Shown here one piece after another: positions 47,704 to 56,119 of a stretch of DNA of 64,000 nucleotides. The position numbers were made by a program, and so were the translations under genes. Under the pieces are notes generated by a model that was not told the origin of the DNA, did no database searches, and saw only the letters and a list, made by a program, of their open reading frames with translations. Source of the stretch: Prevotella sp. (GTDB lineage: Bacteria > Bacteroidota > Bacteroidia > Bacteroidales > Bacteroidaceae); NCBI GenBank assembly GCA_016291495.1, contig JAEEXI010000002.1, positions 1-64,000 of the forward strand, written 5' to 3'. How positions within the stretch are numbered: position 1 is the stretch's first letter; each line of letters begins with the position of its first letter.

Positions 47704-47777
47704 GAATTAAAGAATTGAAAAATTGAAGAAATGAAATAAGGCTCCGCTTCACAAACCAAGTGAAAGCGGAGTTTTTT
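47680..47777 (+). promoter_or_regulatory. Phe/Tyr transcription attenuator
   Basis: Segment A TGTGAAGCGGA (47680-47690, inside the leader ORF) is fully complementary to segment B TCCGCTTCACA (47743-47753). Segment B can instead pair with segment C to form the terminator: CTCCGCTT (47742-47749) with AAGCGGAG (47764-47771) plus CAC/GTG, followed by T6 (47772-47777). A ribosome stalled at the Tyr/Phe codons allows A-B pairing and read-through. A ribosome reaching the stop codon covers A and lets B-C terminate. pheA starts 19 bases after the U run. Confidence 0.88.
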
Positions 47778-47796
47778 GTAAATTGAAAATTGAGAT

Positions 47797-48639
47797 ATGA
47801 AGAGGATTGCGATACAAGGACTGAACGGGTCGTTCCACGATATAGCGGCACACCTGTTTTTCGAAGGAGAGCAGATACAGTTGATTTGTTGTTCTACCTT
47901 CGAACAGGTGTTTAAGACCATGAAGGAGGATCCCACAGCGATAGGTATGCTTGCCATTGAGAATACGATTGCCGGCTCATTGTTGCATAACTATGAGTTG
48001 CTGCGCGACTCAGGGACGACGATCGTAGGGGAGCATAAGCTGCACATCTCGCATTGTATCTGTTGTCTGCCAGAGGACGACTGGGACACGATTACGGAGA
48101 TTCATTCGCACCCTGTCGCTCTGATGCAGTGTCGTGAGTTCCTTGCCCAGCACCCCACGATGAAGAATGTGGAGGCTGAGGATACGGCAGGCTCAGCAAA
48201 GATGATTGCTGAGGGACAGCACAAGGGATGGGCGGCTATCTGTCATGCCGATGCTGCCAGACAATACGGACTGAAAGTGTTGGAAGACCATATTGAGGAC
48301 AACAAGCACAACTTCACCCGTTTCCTGGTGGTGAGCAATCCCAACAAGGCCGACCTGTTGCGTCCGCTGACGGAAGCGAACAAGGCAAGTATCGTCTTCT
48401 CACTGCCGCACGAAGAGGGTTCGCTGAGTCATGTGCTCGCCATCCTCTCGTTCTACAAGATCAACCTGACGAAGATACAGTCGTTGCCGATTATCGGACG
48501 CGAATGGGAATACCTGTTCTACGTGGATGTGATGTACGACGACTTGACCCGCTATCGTCAGTCGATAGATGCGATTATCCCATTGACCAAGGATTTTAAG
48601 ATTTTAGGAGAATACAAAGACGGAAGGCAAACGAACTAG
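47797..48639 (+). CDS. pheA: Prephenate dehydratase
   Basis: The 280-residue enzyme has the periplasmic-binding-like catalytic domain (about 1-180): 'GLNGSFHDIAAHLFF', 'LAIENTIAGSLLHNYELL' and the catalytic 'NFTRFLVV' Thr-Arg-Phe. A C-terminal ACT domain (about 195-275) follows. The ACT motif usually read as GAL and ESRP is here 'EEGSLSHVL' and 'KIQSLP', the latter lacking the Arg often tied to Phe binding. It converts prephenate to phenylpyruvate. It is the first structural gene after the attenuator. There is no fused chorismate mutase; that activity is on the DAHP synthase two genes downstream. Confidence 0.93.
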   Translation: MKRIAIQGLNGSFHDIAAHLFFEGEQIQLICCSTFEQVFKTMKEDPTAIGMLAIENTIAGSLLHNYELLRDSGTTIVGEHKLHISHCICCLPEDDWDTITEIHSHPVALMQCREFLAQHPTMKNVEAEDTAGSAKMIAEGQHKGWAAICHADAARQYGLKVLEDHIEDNKHNFTRFLVVSNPNKADLLRPLTEANKASIVFSLPHEEGSLSHVLAILSFYKINLTKIQSLPIIGREWEYLFYVDVMYDDLTRYRQSIDAIIPLTKDFKILGEYKDGRQTN

Positions 48640-48665
48640 AATTGAAGAATTGAAAAATTGAAGTT

Positions 48666-49829
48666 ATGATACAACCAGCAGAGAGATTAAGTTTAGTACA
48701 GGAGTACTACTTCAGCAGGAAACTGAAGGAGGTGGCACAGATGAATGCGGAAGGTAAGGACATCATCAGTCTTGCCATCGGTAGTCCTGACATGCCGCCT
48801 TCGGAGCAGACCATCAATAAGTTGTGTGAGGTGGCTAAGCTGCCCAATGCACATGGTTATCAGCCCACACAGGGTACTCCTGAGTTGCGTGAGGCGATGG
48901 TAGGTTTTTATAAGCGTTGGTATGGTGTCGATCTTGATGCGAAGACGGAGATTCTTCCGCTGATTGGTTCGAAGGAGGGTATCCTGCATGTCACGCTGGC
49001 CTTCGTCAATCCTGGCGATGCTGTGCTGGTGCCTAATCCTGGCTATCCTACCTACACCTCCTTGTCAAAGATCTTAGGTGCGAAGATTATCAATTATAAT
49101 CTCCGTGAGGATAATGGTTGGCAGCCTGATTTCGAGGAACTTGAGAAGATGGATCTCTCGGATGTCAAACTGATGTGGACCAACTATCCCAATATGCCGA
49201 CGGGTGGAAAGGCTCAGCGTGCGACTTACGAGCGTCTGGTGAAGTTTGCCCAGGAGCACGGTATCGTTGTGGTGAATGATAACCCCTATAGCTTCATTCT
49301 CAGCGAAGAACACCTGAGCATTCTTCAGGTGCCTGGTGCCAAAGACTGCTGCATTGAGTTCAATTCGATGTCGAAGTCACACAATATGCCTGGTTGGCGT
49401 GTGGGTTTGTGTGCCACCAATGCGCAGTTTATCTCATGGATTCTGAAGGTGCAGTCGAACATCGAGAGCGGTACCTTCCGTGGTATCCAGTTGGCAGCTG
49501 CTGAGGCCTATAACAACAGTGAGGAGTGGCATCGCGAGTACAATATCAATACCTACGCTCGTCGTCGTCAGTGGGCAGAGAAGATCATGGATGTCTTGGG
49601 CTGTACCTACGACAAGAACCAAGTGGGTATGTTCCTTTGGGGCAAGATACCTGCAGACGTCAAGAACGTAGAAGACCTGACGGAAAAGGTGTTGCATGAG
49701 GCACGTGTCTTCATTACCCCAGGTTTTATTTTCGGCTCGAATGGTGAGCGTTATATCCGCATCTCCCTTTGCGCAAAAGAGGAAAAGATACAGCAAGCAC
49801 TTCGAAGAATTGAAGAATTGAAAGATTGA
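48666..49829 (+). CDS. Class I/II (aromatic) aminotransferase
   Basis: The 387-residue PLP enzyme has 'LAIGSPDMPPSEQTI' near the N terminus. 'NYPNMPTGGKA' gives the Asn-Pro-x-(x)-P-T-G strand motif, 'NDNPYSFIL' the pyridine-N Asp and Tyr, and 'EFNSMSKSHNMPGWRVG' the Schiff-base Lys. In this operon it should make Phe and Tyr from phenylpyruvate and hydroxyphenylpyruvate. The family also includes aspartate and LL-diaminopimelate aminotransferases, so the substrate is inferred from context. Spacers on both sides carry TTGAAGAATTGAAA repeats, and one runs into its last codons (RRIEELKD). Confidence 0.88.
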   Translation: MIQPAERLSLVQEYYFSRKLKEVAQMNAEGKDIISLAIGSPDMPPSEQTINKLCEVAKLPNAHGYQPTQGTPELREAMVGFYKRWYGVDLDAKTEILPLIGSKEGILHVTLAFVNPGDAVLVPNPGYPTYTSLSKILGAKIINYNLREDNGWQPDFEELEKMDLSDVKLMWTNYPNMPTGGKAQRATYERLVKFAQEHGIVVVNDNPYSFILSEEHLSILQVPGAKDCCIEFNSMSKSHNMPGWRVGLCATNAQFISWILKVQSNIESGTFRGIQLAAAEAYNNSEEWHREYNINTYARRRQWAEKIMDVLGCTYDKNQVGMFLWGKIPADVKNVEDLTEKVLHEARVFITPGFIFGSNGERYIRISLCAKEEKIQQALRRIEELKD

Positions 49830-49852
49830 AGAATTGAAAAAATAATATAATT

Positions 49853-50917
49853 ATGGAATTGGAATTAGAACCCCTGAGATTACCCAGTGACAACGAACGC
49901 CCCTTCGTCATTGCAGGACCCTGTAGTGCAGAGAGTGAGGAGCAAGTGATGACTACCGCCAAACAGCTGGCCATGTACGGCTGTCATAATTTCCGTGCAG
50001 GAGTATGGAAGCCGCGTACGAAGCCAGGAGGTTTCGAGGGACACGGAGAACCCGCCCTTGCATGGTTGCAGCAGGTACAGAAGGAAACGAAGATGCTGGT
50101 GGCTACGGAAGTGGCCACACCAGAGCATGTAGAACTCTGTCTGAAATACGGCATCGACATCCTGTGGATAGGTGCGCGTACTACTGCCAACCCCTTTGCG
50201 ATGCAGGCGCTTGCCGATGCGCTGAAAGGTGCGGATGTCCCTGTCTTCGTGAAGAATCCTGTCAATCCTGATTTGGAACTGTGGATTGGTGCCTTGGAGC
50301 GTTTGAATCAGGCAGGTGTGAAGCGTATGGCGGCTATCCATCGCGGTTTCTCCAGCTACGACAAGAAAATCTATCGTAACATGCCGATGTGGCAGATACC
50401 CATCGAGTTGCATCGTCGTATTCCTGAACTGCCTATCATCAACGACCCCAGTCATATCGGTGGTCGTCGTGAACTGATTGCTCCGTTGTGTCAGCAGGCT
50501 ATGGACTTAGGTTTCGACGGACTGATCGTAGAGAGCCACTGCGATCCTGATAAGGCGTGGAGTGATGCCAAGCAGCAGGTAACTCCTGACGTACTCGACT
50601 ATATCCTGTCGTTGCTCGTCATCCGTGATGAGAACACGACGACGGAGGGTATCAGCCAGTTGCGTAAACAGATTGACGAACTCGACAACCAGTTGATGGA
50701 GTTGCTGGCTAAGCGTATGCGTGTCTGTCGTGAGATTGGTCACTACAAGAAAGAGCATAACATGACAGTGCTGCAGACCTCCCGTTACAACGAGATTCTG
50801 GATAAGCGTGGTGCACAGGGTTCACTCTTGGGTATGGGTCCAGAGTTCGTTGCCCATGTCTTTGAGAATATCCATGAGGAGAGTGTCCGTCAGCAGATTG
50901 AAATCATCAACAAGTAA
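49853..50917 (+). CDS. Bifunctional DAHP synthase / chorismate mutase
   Basis: Residues about 1-260 form a type I-beta (KDO8P-synthase-like) DAHP synthase: 'FVIAGPCSAES', 'FRAGVWKPRTKPGGFEGHG', 'VATEVATPEHVELCL', 'VFVKNPVNPDLELWIG', 'INDPSHIGGRRELI' and 'LIVESHCDPDKAWSDAKQQVTP'. Residues about 265-350 form an AroQ-type chorismate mutase: 'LRKQIDELDNQLMELLAKRMRVCREIGHYKKEH'. One protein thus carries both the first step of the shikimate pathway and the branch to prephenate, a fusion typical of Bacteroidota. The mutase part may also serve as the feedback sensor. Confidence 0.93.
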   Translation: MELELEPLRLPSDNERPFVIAGPCSAESEEQVMTTAKQLAMYGCHNFRAGVWKPRTKPGGFEGHGEPALAWLQQVQKETKMLVATEVATPEHVELCLKYGIDILWIGARTTANPFAMQALADALKGADVPVFVKNPVNPDLELWIGALERLNQAGVKRMAAIHRGFSSYDKKIYRNMPMWQIPIELHRRIPELPIINDPSHIGGRRELIAPLCQQAMDLGFDGLIVESHCDPDKAWSDAKQQVTPDVLDYILSLLVIRDENTTTEGISQLRKQIDELDNQLMELLAKRMRVCREIGHYKKEHNMTVLQTSRYNEILDKRGAQGSLLGMGPEFVAHVFENIHEESVRQQIEIINK

Positions 50918-50923
50918 GGTGGT

Positions 50924-51718
50924 ATGAAGATATTAGTGTTAGGCGCAGGTAAGATGGGTAGCTTCTTCATCGACCTGCTGAGTTTCGACCACGAGGTGGC
51001 AGTCTATGAGAAAGACCCTAAGCGCATGCGGTTTACCTATAACTGTCAGCGCTTTACGGATATGGAGGAGATCAGAGGCTTTGCACCTGAACTCGTCATC
51101 AATGCCGTCACGTTGAAATATACCATCCCTGTGTTTGAGGAAATCATTCCTTTCCTTTCCAAAGAGTGTATCATCAGCGATATCGCCAGTGTGAAGACCG
51201 ATTTGAAGGAGTTCTATGAGAAGTCTGGGATGCGCTATGTATCTACGCACCCGATGTTCGGCCCTACCTTCGCCAATTTGCAACAGCTCAGCGAGGAGAA
51301 CGCCATCATCATCAGCGAGGGTGACTATATGGGACGTATCTTCTTCAAGGACCTCTACCAGAAATTAGGACTGAATATCTACGAATACACGTTTGAGGAA
51401 CACGACAAGACGGTGGCTTACTCATTGTCTATTCCGTTCGTCTCTACCTTCGTCTTTGCAGCCGTCATGAAGCATCAGGATGCACCAGGAACGACCTTTA
51501 AGCGTCATATGCGGATTGCCAAGGGTGTGTTGAACGAGGATGACTATCTCTTGCAGGAAATCCTCTTCAACCCTTACACGCACGATCAGGTCAGTCAGAT
51601 TCGTACGGAGCTGAAAGAACTCCTGGAGATTATCGATGAGAAAGATGCTAAAGGTATGAAAGCCTATCTGACGAAGATTCGAAATAATGTCAAAAGGGAT
51701 ATTGAGATAAAAAAATAG
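50924..51718 (+). CDS. tyrA: Prephenate dehydrogenase
   Basis: The 264-residue protein has an N-terminal Rossmann motif 'KILVLGAGKMGSFFIDLL' (about 2-19), 'ISDIASVKTDL' and 'YVSTHPMFGPTFANL' (about 106-120), the latter with the catalytic His. A helical C-terminal domain follows. It converts prephenate to 4-hydroxyphenylpyruvate for tyrosine. It starts 6 bases after the DAHP synthase gene and ends the operon: leader, PheA, aminotransferase, DAHP synthase-mutase, TyrA. A following promoter separates the next gene. No hairpin terminator is obvious. Confidence 0.92.
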   Translation: MKILVLGAGKMGSFFIDLLSFDHEVAVYEKDPKRMRFTYNCQRFTDMEEIRGFAPELVINAVTLKYTIPVFEEIIPFLSKECIISDIASVKTDLKEFYEKSGMRYVSTHPMFGPTFANLQQLSEENAIIISEGDYMGRIFFKDLYQKLGLNIYEYTFEEHDKTVAYSLSIPFVSTFVFAAVMKHQDAPGTTFKRHMRIAKGVLNEDDYLLQEILFNPYTHDQVSQIRTELKELLEIIDEKDAKGMKAYLTKIRNNVKRDIEIKK

Positions 51719-51761
51719 GATGTATTTTCTCAAATAATTTTGCAGATTAAATAGAAAATTC

Positions 51762-51777
51762 CTATCTTTGCCCTCAA
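51762..51777 (+). promoter_or_regulatory. Promoter -7 region of the HD-domain gene
   Basis: CCTATCTTTGCCC contains TATCTTTG, about 20 bases before the ATG at 51790. It separates this gene from the Phe/Tyr operon. Confidence 0.6.
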
Positions 51778-51789
51778 AAGATAAAAAGA

Positions 51790-52452
51790 ATGACAAGAGA
51801 CGAATTTGAGTCGTTGATGAAGAAGTATGCTGATAGGATAGAAACTATCCGAAAATCGGCTCATGCTTTACATCAGAGCGTCAACCAGACCTATGGTGAC
51901 GAATTGCCTTATGGCTACCATTTGGATATGGTGGTGAATGGAATCAGGGATTTTGGACATTTAGTCTGTGCCTGTGAGGACGATATCATTCCTTTGTTCT
52001 TTGGAGGCTATTATCACGATAGCATCGAGGATGCCCGTCAGACCTATAATGATGTGTTGAAGGTGGCACGAGGAATGATGACAGAAGAGCAGGCTGTAAT
52101 GGCAACAGAGATTGCCTATGCGCTGACGAACGATAAGGGACGTACTCGTGCGGAGCGGGCTGGAGAGAAGTACTACAAGGGCATCCGTGAGACACCCTAT
52201 GCGCCTTTCGTAAAGCTCTGCGATCGTCTGGCGAATATTACTTATAGTTGTTCTGGAGTCAATCCTGACAGTCTCCGCATGAAAGAGGTCTATAAGAAAG
52301 AGGTGCCGCATTTCCTTGCCTCTATCAATCCTCACAGCAAAGATCCGCGCTTCTTAGTGCCTCAGGAGGTCGTATATAAGCTGGCAGAATGCCTGATTGA
52401 CGACTTGGAACGTGAGGAACAGAACCAGACGGCGTGGTGGCACGAGTATTAG
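51790..52452 (+). CDS. HD-domain phosphohydrolase, SpoT/MESH1-like
   Basis: The 220-residue protein carries the HD-type metal site 'GGYYHDSIEDARQTYNDV' (His-Asp about 77-78 and the following Glu-Asp) and 'VKLCDRLANITYS' (Asp about 145), the pattern of the (p)ppGpp hydrolase domain of SpoT and of the stand-alone MESH1 hydrolases. No synthetase, TGS or ACT part is present. It could hydrolyse ppGpp or NADPH-like substrates; the substrate is inference. It is preceded by its own promoter and lies 23 bases upstream of the TerB-DnaJ gene. Confidence 0.78.
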   Translation: MTRDEFESLMKKYADRIETIRKSAHALHQSVNQTYGDELPYGYHLDMVVNGIRDFGHLVCACEDDIIPLFFGGYYHDSIEDARQTYNDVLKVARGMMTEEQAVMATEIAYALTNDKGRTRAERAGEKYYKGIRETPYAPFVKLCDRLANITYSCSGVNPDSLRMKEVYKKEVPHFLASINPHSKDPRFLVPQEVVYKLAECLIDDLEREEQNQTAWWHEY

Positions 52453-52475
52453 TTCACAGTTCATAGTTTGAAGTT

Positions 52476-53291
52476 ATGGGATTAGGTAAGTGGATTGGTG
52501 GCTTTCTGGGCTGGATGACAGCAGGACCGTTAGGGGCTTTGGCAGGTATCGTGCTGGGCGGTTTGTTCGACTCGATGATGGATGCGGTGAACACGCCAGA
52601 GACGCAAGGGACCTTCGAAGATGCCTTCGGACGACAGACAGGACACCAACGGACAACCTATCAGAGTCAACAGAAGTATGAGGGACAGCGTAACAGTTTC
52701 CTGTTCTCGATGCTGGTACTCTCCTCTTATATCATCAAGGCTGACGGCAAGGTGATGCACTCGGAAATGGAGATGGTGCGTCAGATGTTGCGTCAGAACT
52801 TTGGAGAACAGGCCGTCATTCAAGGTAATGATATCTTGAAGAAACTCTTTGATGAGCAGAAGCGGGTAGGGATGTCGAACTTCCGACAGACGGTGGCCGA
52901 CTGCTGTCAGCAGATAGCCCGTAATATGAACTACTCCCAGCGCCTGCAACTGCTGAACTTCCTCGTGATGGTAGCACAGGCTGACGGCAGGGTGCCCCAG
53001 AGTGAGATAACAGCCTTGAAGGAGTGTACCCAGTGGATGCGGATGTCTGCCGATGAGGTGGATTCGATGTTGGGACTGGGGAAGAACGACTTGGAATCAG
53101 CCTATCGCGTATTGGGTGTATCGCCGAATGCCACTGACGACGAGGTGAAGAAAGCCTATCGCCAGTTAGCGCTGAAGCATCATCCCGACAAGGTGGCTGC
53201 CCTCGGAGATGATATTCGCAAAGCTGCTGAGAAGAAGTTCCAGGAGATCAACGACGCGAAAGACCGTATATGGAAGGCAAGGGGATTGTAG
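52476..53291 (+). CDS. TerB-DnaJ (DjlA-like) co-chaperone
   Basis: The 271-residue protein has a Gly-rich hydrophobic N-terminal segment (about 5-32, '[26 protein letters not shown]') that is probably membrane-associated. A TerB-type helical domain with acidic metal-site patterns ('[13 protein letters not shown]', '[11 protein letters not shown]') spans about 75-190, and a C-terminal J domain with 'HHPDK' lies at about 205-271. DjlA proteins recruit DnaK at the inner membrane. It overlaps queH by 22 bases. Confidence 0.9.
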   Translation: MGLGKWIGGFLGWMTAGPLGALAGIVLGGLFDSMMDAVNTPETQGTFEDAFGRQTGHQRTTYQSQQKYEGQRNSFLFSMLVLSSYIIKADGKVMHSEMEMVRQMLRQNFGEQAVIQGNDILKKLFDEQKRVGMSNFRQTVADCCQQIARNMNYSQRLQLLNFLVMVAQADGRVPQSEITALKECTQWMRMSADEVDSMLGLGKNDLESAYRVLGVSPNATDDEVKKAYRQLALKHHPDKVAALGDDIRKAAEKKFQEINDAKDRIWKARGL

Positions 53292-53902
53292 TTCCAGAGG
53301 GGTGTCAGGAGGTGTTGCTGCATGCCTGTTGTGCACCTTGCTCATCCGCCATCGTCGAGTGGATGGTGCAACATGAGGTCCGTCCTACGATCTTCTATTA
53401 TAACCCCAACATCTATCCTCGTGAGGAGTATGACATCCGTAAGAATGAGAGTAAGCGACATGCAGAGAGTCTCGGACTGACATGGATAGACGGCGACTAC
53501 GATCATGAGCAATGGCGACAGGATGTCTGTGGACTGGAAAATGAGCCAGAACGGGGACGGCGCTGTGAACAGTGTTTTAAGTTGCGACTGATAGTCGCCG
53601 CCAAGAAAGCGCAGGAACTGAATATACCGTATTTCACTACCACACTTGCCTCAAGTCGATGGAAAAACTTGGACCAGATAAACCAAGCAGGCCTTATCGC
53701 TCAGGAATATATGAAATCACAGAGTAATCTCTCACCTCTCACCTCTAAGCCCTCACCTCTATATTGGGCACAGAACTGGCGCAAAGGTGGACTCTATGAG
53801 CGGCGCAACCAACTGTTGAAGGAATATGCCTTCTATAATCAGCAGTATTGCGGTTGCGAGTTTTCCCAACGGAAAGTATTAACAGATAACAATAACCAAT
53901 AA
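53270..53902 (+). CDS. queH: Epoxyqueuosine reductase QueH
   Basis: The 210-residue protein shows the QueH signatures: '[11 protein letters not shown]' (about 16-26), '[19 protein letters not shown]' (about 42-60), '[10 protein letters not shown]' (about 102-111) and a final 'QYCGCEFS'; these cysteines hold an iron-sulfur cluster and adjacent metal. QueH makes the last step of tRNA queuosine synthesis. Between about 150 and 165 the residues '[16 protein letters not shown]' are encoded by a CTCACCT repeat tract shared with non-coding sites in the window, so a repeat has been accommodated in frame. The core motifs are all intact. Confidence 0.92.
   Translation: MEGKGIVVPEGCQEVLLHACCAPCSSAIVEWMVQHEVRPTIFYYNPNIYPREEYDIRKNESKRHAESLGLTWIDGDYDHEQWRQDVCGLENEPERGRRCEQCFKLRLIVAAKKAQELNIPYFTTTLASSRWKNLDQINQAGLIAQEYMKSQSNLSPLTSKPSPLYWAQNWRKGGLYERRNQLLKEYAFYNQQYCGCEFSQRKVLTDNNNQ
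53723..53760 (+). repeat. CTCACCT repeat tract inside queH
   Basis: Bases 53723-53743 are identical to the intergenic 25741-25761, and the tract goes on with two more CTCACCTCT units to 53760. The length keeps the queH frame. Confidence 0.75.
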
Positions 53903-53914
53903 ACCGACAAAACA

Positions 53915-54610
53915 ATGAAAAAAGTATTTTTGATTCTTATGGGTGTTGCCTTGTTCACACTTCAGGCAAACGCACAGATGAAACCCGACAAACGGTATAC
54001 ACCCGCTTACACGTATGACACTTATGAAGACATGGGCATGGTGAAATGCGGTAAGGGTTGGGCTACCCGTCCCATCAAGGTGAAGGGTGGTGGTAAGGCT
54101 CCTGACATCGTCAAATTGACCAAGGCTTTCAATGACGTATGGAAGATTTATGTAGTCAGTGGCATCCTGAAACAGGCCAAGAATCCAAAGTTCACCAGTC
54201 AGAAGTATCCGGAGTACGACTCTGAGGATATCGTAGATCGTCCCAATGGCTATATGTGTGTTGATTCAGGAGGTACGGACAGCGACTATATGGAGTCGTG
54301 CGTATGGCGTTGCGACAACGGCCATCGTCTCTTTGCCATCCTCATGGGCGGTCCTACCGATCCGGAGATAGAGCTTGTCTGCTTCTATGATTACGACCCC
54401 GCTACCGAGACGATGACGCCCGTAGTAAGTCCTGTTGACACATTCAAGCCCAAGGCAGAATATTACAACTATAACCTGCCTCGTAAGGGTAAGGACTTCA
54501 TCATCACGGAGCATTTCATAGATACAGATGAGACGGTAGATCACATCTATACCTTTGATGGTCAAAAGCATGTATATGCCTATGACCGCGTTACCAAAGA
54601 AAAAGAATAA
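53915..54610 (+). CDS. Secreted protein of unknown function
   Basis: The 231-residue protein has a signal peptide (MKKVFLILMGVALFTLQANA, then Q). The mature part has a two-Cys stretch ('ESCVWRCDNGHRLFAILMGG', about 128-147) and beta-rich C-terminal sequence; four or five cysteines could form disulfides. It is not recognised. It lies 12 bases after queH and is convergent with the aldo/keto reductase gene 5 bases away. Confidence 0.75.
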   Translation: MKKVFLILMGVALFTLQANAQMKPDKRYTPAYTYDTYEDMGMVKCGKGWATRPIKVKGGGKAPDIVKLTKAFNDVWKIYVVSGILKQAKNPKFTSQKYPEYDSEDIVDRPNGYMCVDSGGTDSDYMESCVWRCDNGHRLFAILMGGPTDPEIELVCFYDYDPATETMTPVVSPVDTFKPKAEYYNYNLPRKGKDFIITEHFIDTDETVDHIYTFDGQKHVYAYDRVTKEKE

Positions 54611-54615
54611 GACGT

Positions 54616-55956
54616 CTATTTCTTCCTGATGCGCAGGGTCTCTACGATGCGGCTCATCTGGTTGGGAATACGAATCTGTTGCGGACACTTGGATAGGCAT
54701 TCCTCGCAGTCCTGACAGGCACGTGCCCAGGTGGTGGCATCGGGTAGGGCCTTGCGATAGCCCTCGATAAACTGCTGCTGCCGTTCTGCATAATCGGCAT
54801 CGGTAGGAGCGGGCAGGGGAAGGATATGGTCTGTCACGGCCTCGTTGTAGTAGGCGAAGTTGCCAGGGATATCGACGTTATAGGGACAAGGCATGCAATA
54901 GCGACAGGTGGTACAGGGAATGGTGGGGAAGCCTGACATCTGGTCGGCAATGTCTGCCAACAGTGCATTCTCAGCCTCTGTACATATCTCAAGAGGCGAG
55001 AAGGTTTGGATGTTCTCTTCCAGATGATCCATGCGGTTCATACCACTCAGGGTAGTGAGGATGTTCGGATAGGAACCTACCCAACGGAATGCCCAACGGG
55101 CAGTGCTGTCGTCAGGCCGCACAGCTTTTAACTGGTCGGTAAGTTCCTGTGCCATACGTCCGAAGGCTCCGCCACGCAGCGGTTCCATCACGACACACTG
55201 GATATCGAGTTTCTCACATTTGTTATAGAGATATTCCGCATCTGCATCGACTCTGCGTCCACTTCGCATAGAGGCATGTCTCCAGTCAAGGAAATTCATT
55301 TGTATTTGCACGAAATCCCAGTGGTATTCGTCGTTGTGGTCGAGTAGCCAGTCGAAAGCTCTGACATCTCCATGATAGGAAAATCCGAGATGACGAATGC
55401 GCCCAGCCTCCCGTTCCTTTAGTAGGAAATCAAGTAGTCCGTTGTCAAGAAAGCGTCCTTTGAGCGTGTCTATTCCTCCGCCTCCAATGCTATGTAACAG
55501 GTAGTAGTCAATATGGTCAACACGCAGTCGTTGGAAAGACTGGCGATACATATCGACTGCCTCGTCAAAATCCCATAGCCGTTGATTCTGGTTAGACATC
55601 TTTGTTGCTACGAAGAATTTGTCACGGGGATGACGAGCGAGTGCATTACCAGTGAGCACTTCCGACTGTCCCCCCATGTACATCGGTGCTGTATCAAAAT
55701 AGTTTACACCATGCTCAATGGCATAGTCAACGAGTTGATTGACTTCTTCCTGGTCATTGGGAAGTCGCATCATACCGAAGCCAAGTAGGGATATTTGTTC
55801 ACCTGATCCGTGTTGTACACGATAGGTCATTCGGTTGTTTGCAATAACCTGTTTTTTCTTGTCTTGTGCCAGAATGCTTAATGGTTCCATAGCCATCAAT
55901 GCAGCTGCAGACCCAATCCCCATACCCAGTCTGCGAAGGAAATCGCGACGGTTCAT
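54616..55956 (-). CDS. Tat-exported aldo/keto reductase with ferredoxin-type C terminus
   Basis: About 446 residues from the ATG at 55956, which places the twin-arginine motif 'NRRDFLRRLGMG' at residues 2-13; a start at 55977 adds seven residues. The aldo/keto reductase barrel spans about 45-330 and includes 'FDTAPMYMGGQSEVLTG' with the catalytic Tyr and 'DYYLLHSIG'. The C-terminal part has two cysteine clusters, 'CTTCRYCMPCPYNVDIP' and 'CQDCEECLSKCPQQIRIP', as in 4Fe-4S ferredoxins. This family is common in anaerobes and is thought to be an iron-sulfur oxidoreductase. The substrate is unknown. The Tat signal implies folding with its cofactor before export. Confidence 0.9.
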   Translation of the reverse strand: MNRRDFLRRLGMGIGSAAALMAMEPLSILAQDKKKQVIANNRMTYRVQHGSGEQISLLGFGMMRLPNDQEEVNQLVDYAIEHGVNYFDTAPMYMGGQSEVLTGNALARHPRDKFFVATKMSNQNQRLWDFDEAVDMYRQSFQRLRVDHIDYYLLHSIGGGGIDTLKGRFLDNGLLDFLLKEREAGRIRHLGFSYHGDVRAFDWLLDHNDEYHWDFVQIQMNFLDWRHASMRSGRRVDADAEYLYNKCEKLDIQCVVMEPLRGGAFGRMAQELTDQLKAVRPDDSTARWAFRWVGSYPNILTTLSGMNRMDHLEENIQTFSPLEICTEAENALLADIADQMSGFPTIPCTTCRYCMPCPYNVDIPGNFAYYNEAVTDHILPLPAPTDADYAERQQQFIEGYRKALPDATTWARACQDCEECLSKCPQQIRIPNQMSRIVETLRIRKK

Positions 55957-56063
55957 GTGATGTTTTTCTTTTTTCATTTAATCATTTTTAGTCTTAGATG
56001 TCTAGTTATCATGGGCAAAGATAATAAAAAAGAAGTAATAAAAAAATGAAAACTCAAATAAAA

Positions 56064-56095
56064 TTTGGTTATCTTGTCACTTATTTGTACCTTTG
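56064..56095 (+). promoter_or_regulatory. ffh promoter
   Basis: TTTG (56064-56067), a 20-base spacer and TACCTTTG (56088-56095), about 25 bases upstream of the ffh ATG. Confidence 0.8.
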
Positions 56096-56119
56096 CACCC
56101 TAAAATTAATAATGTATAT

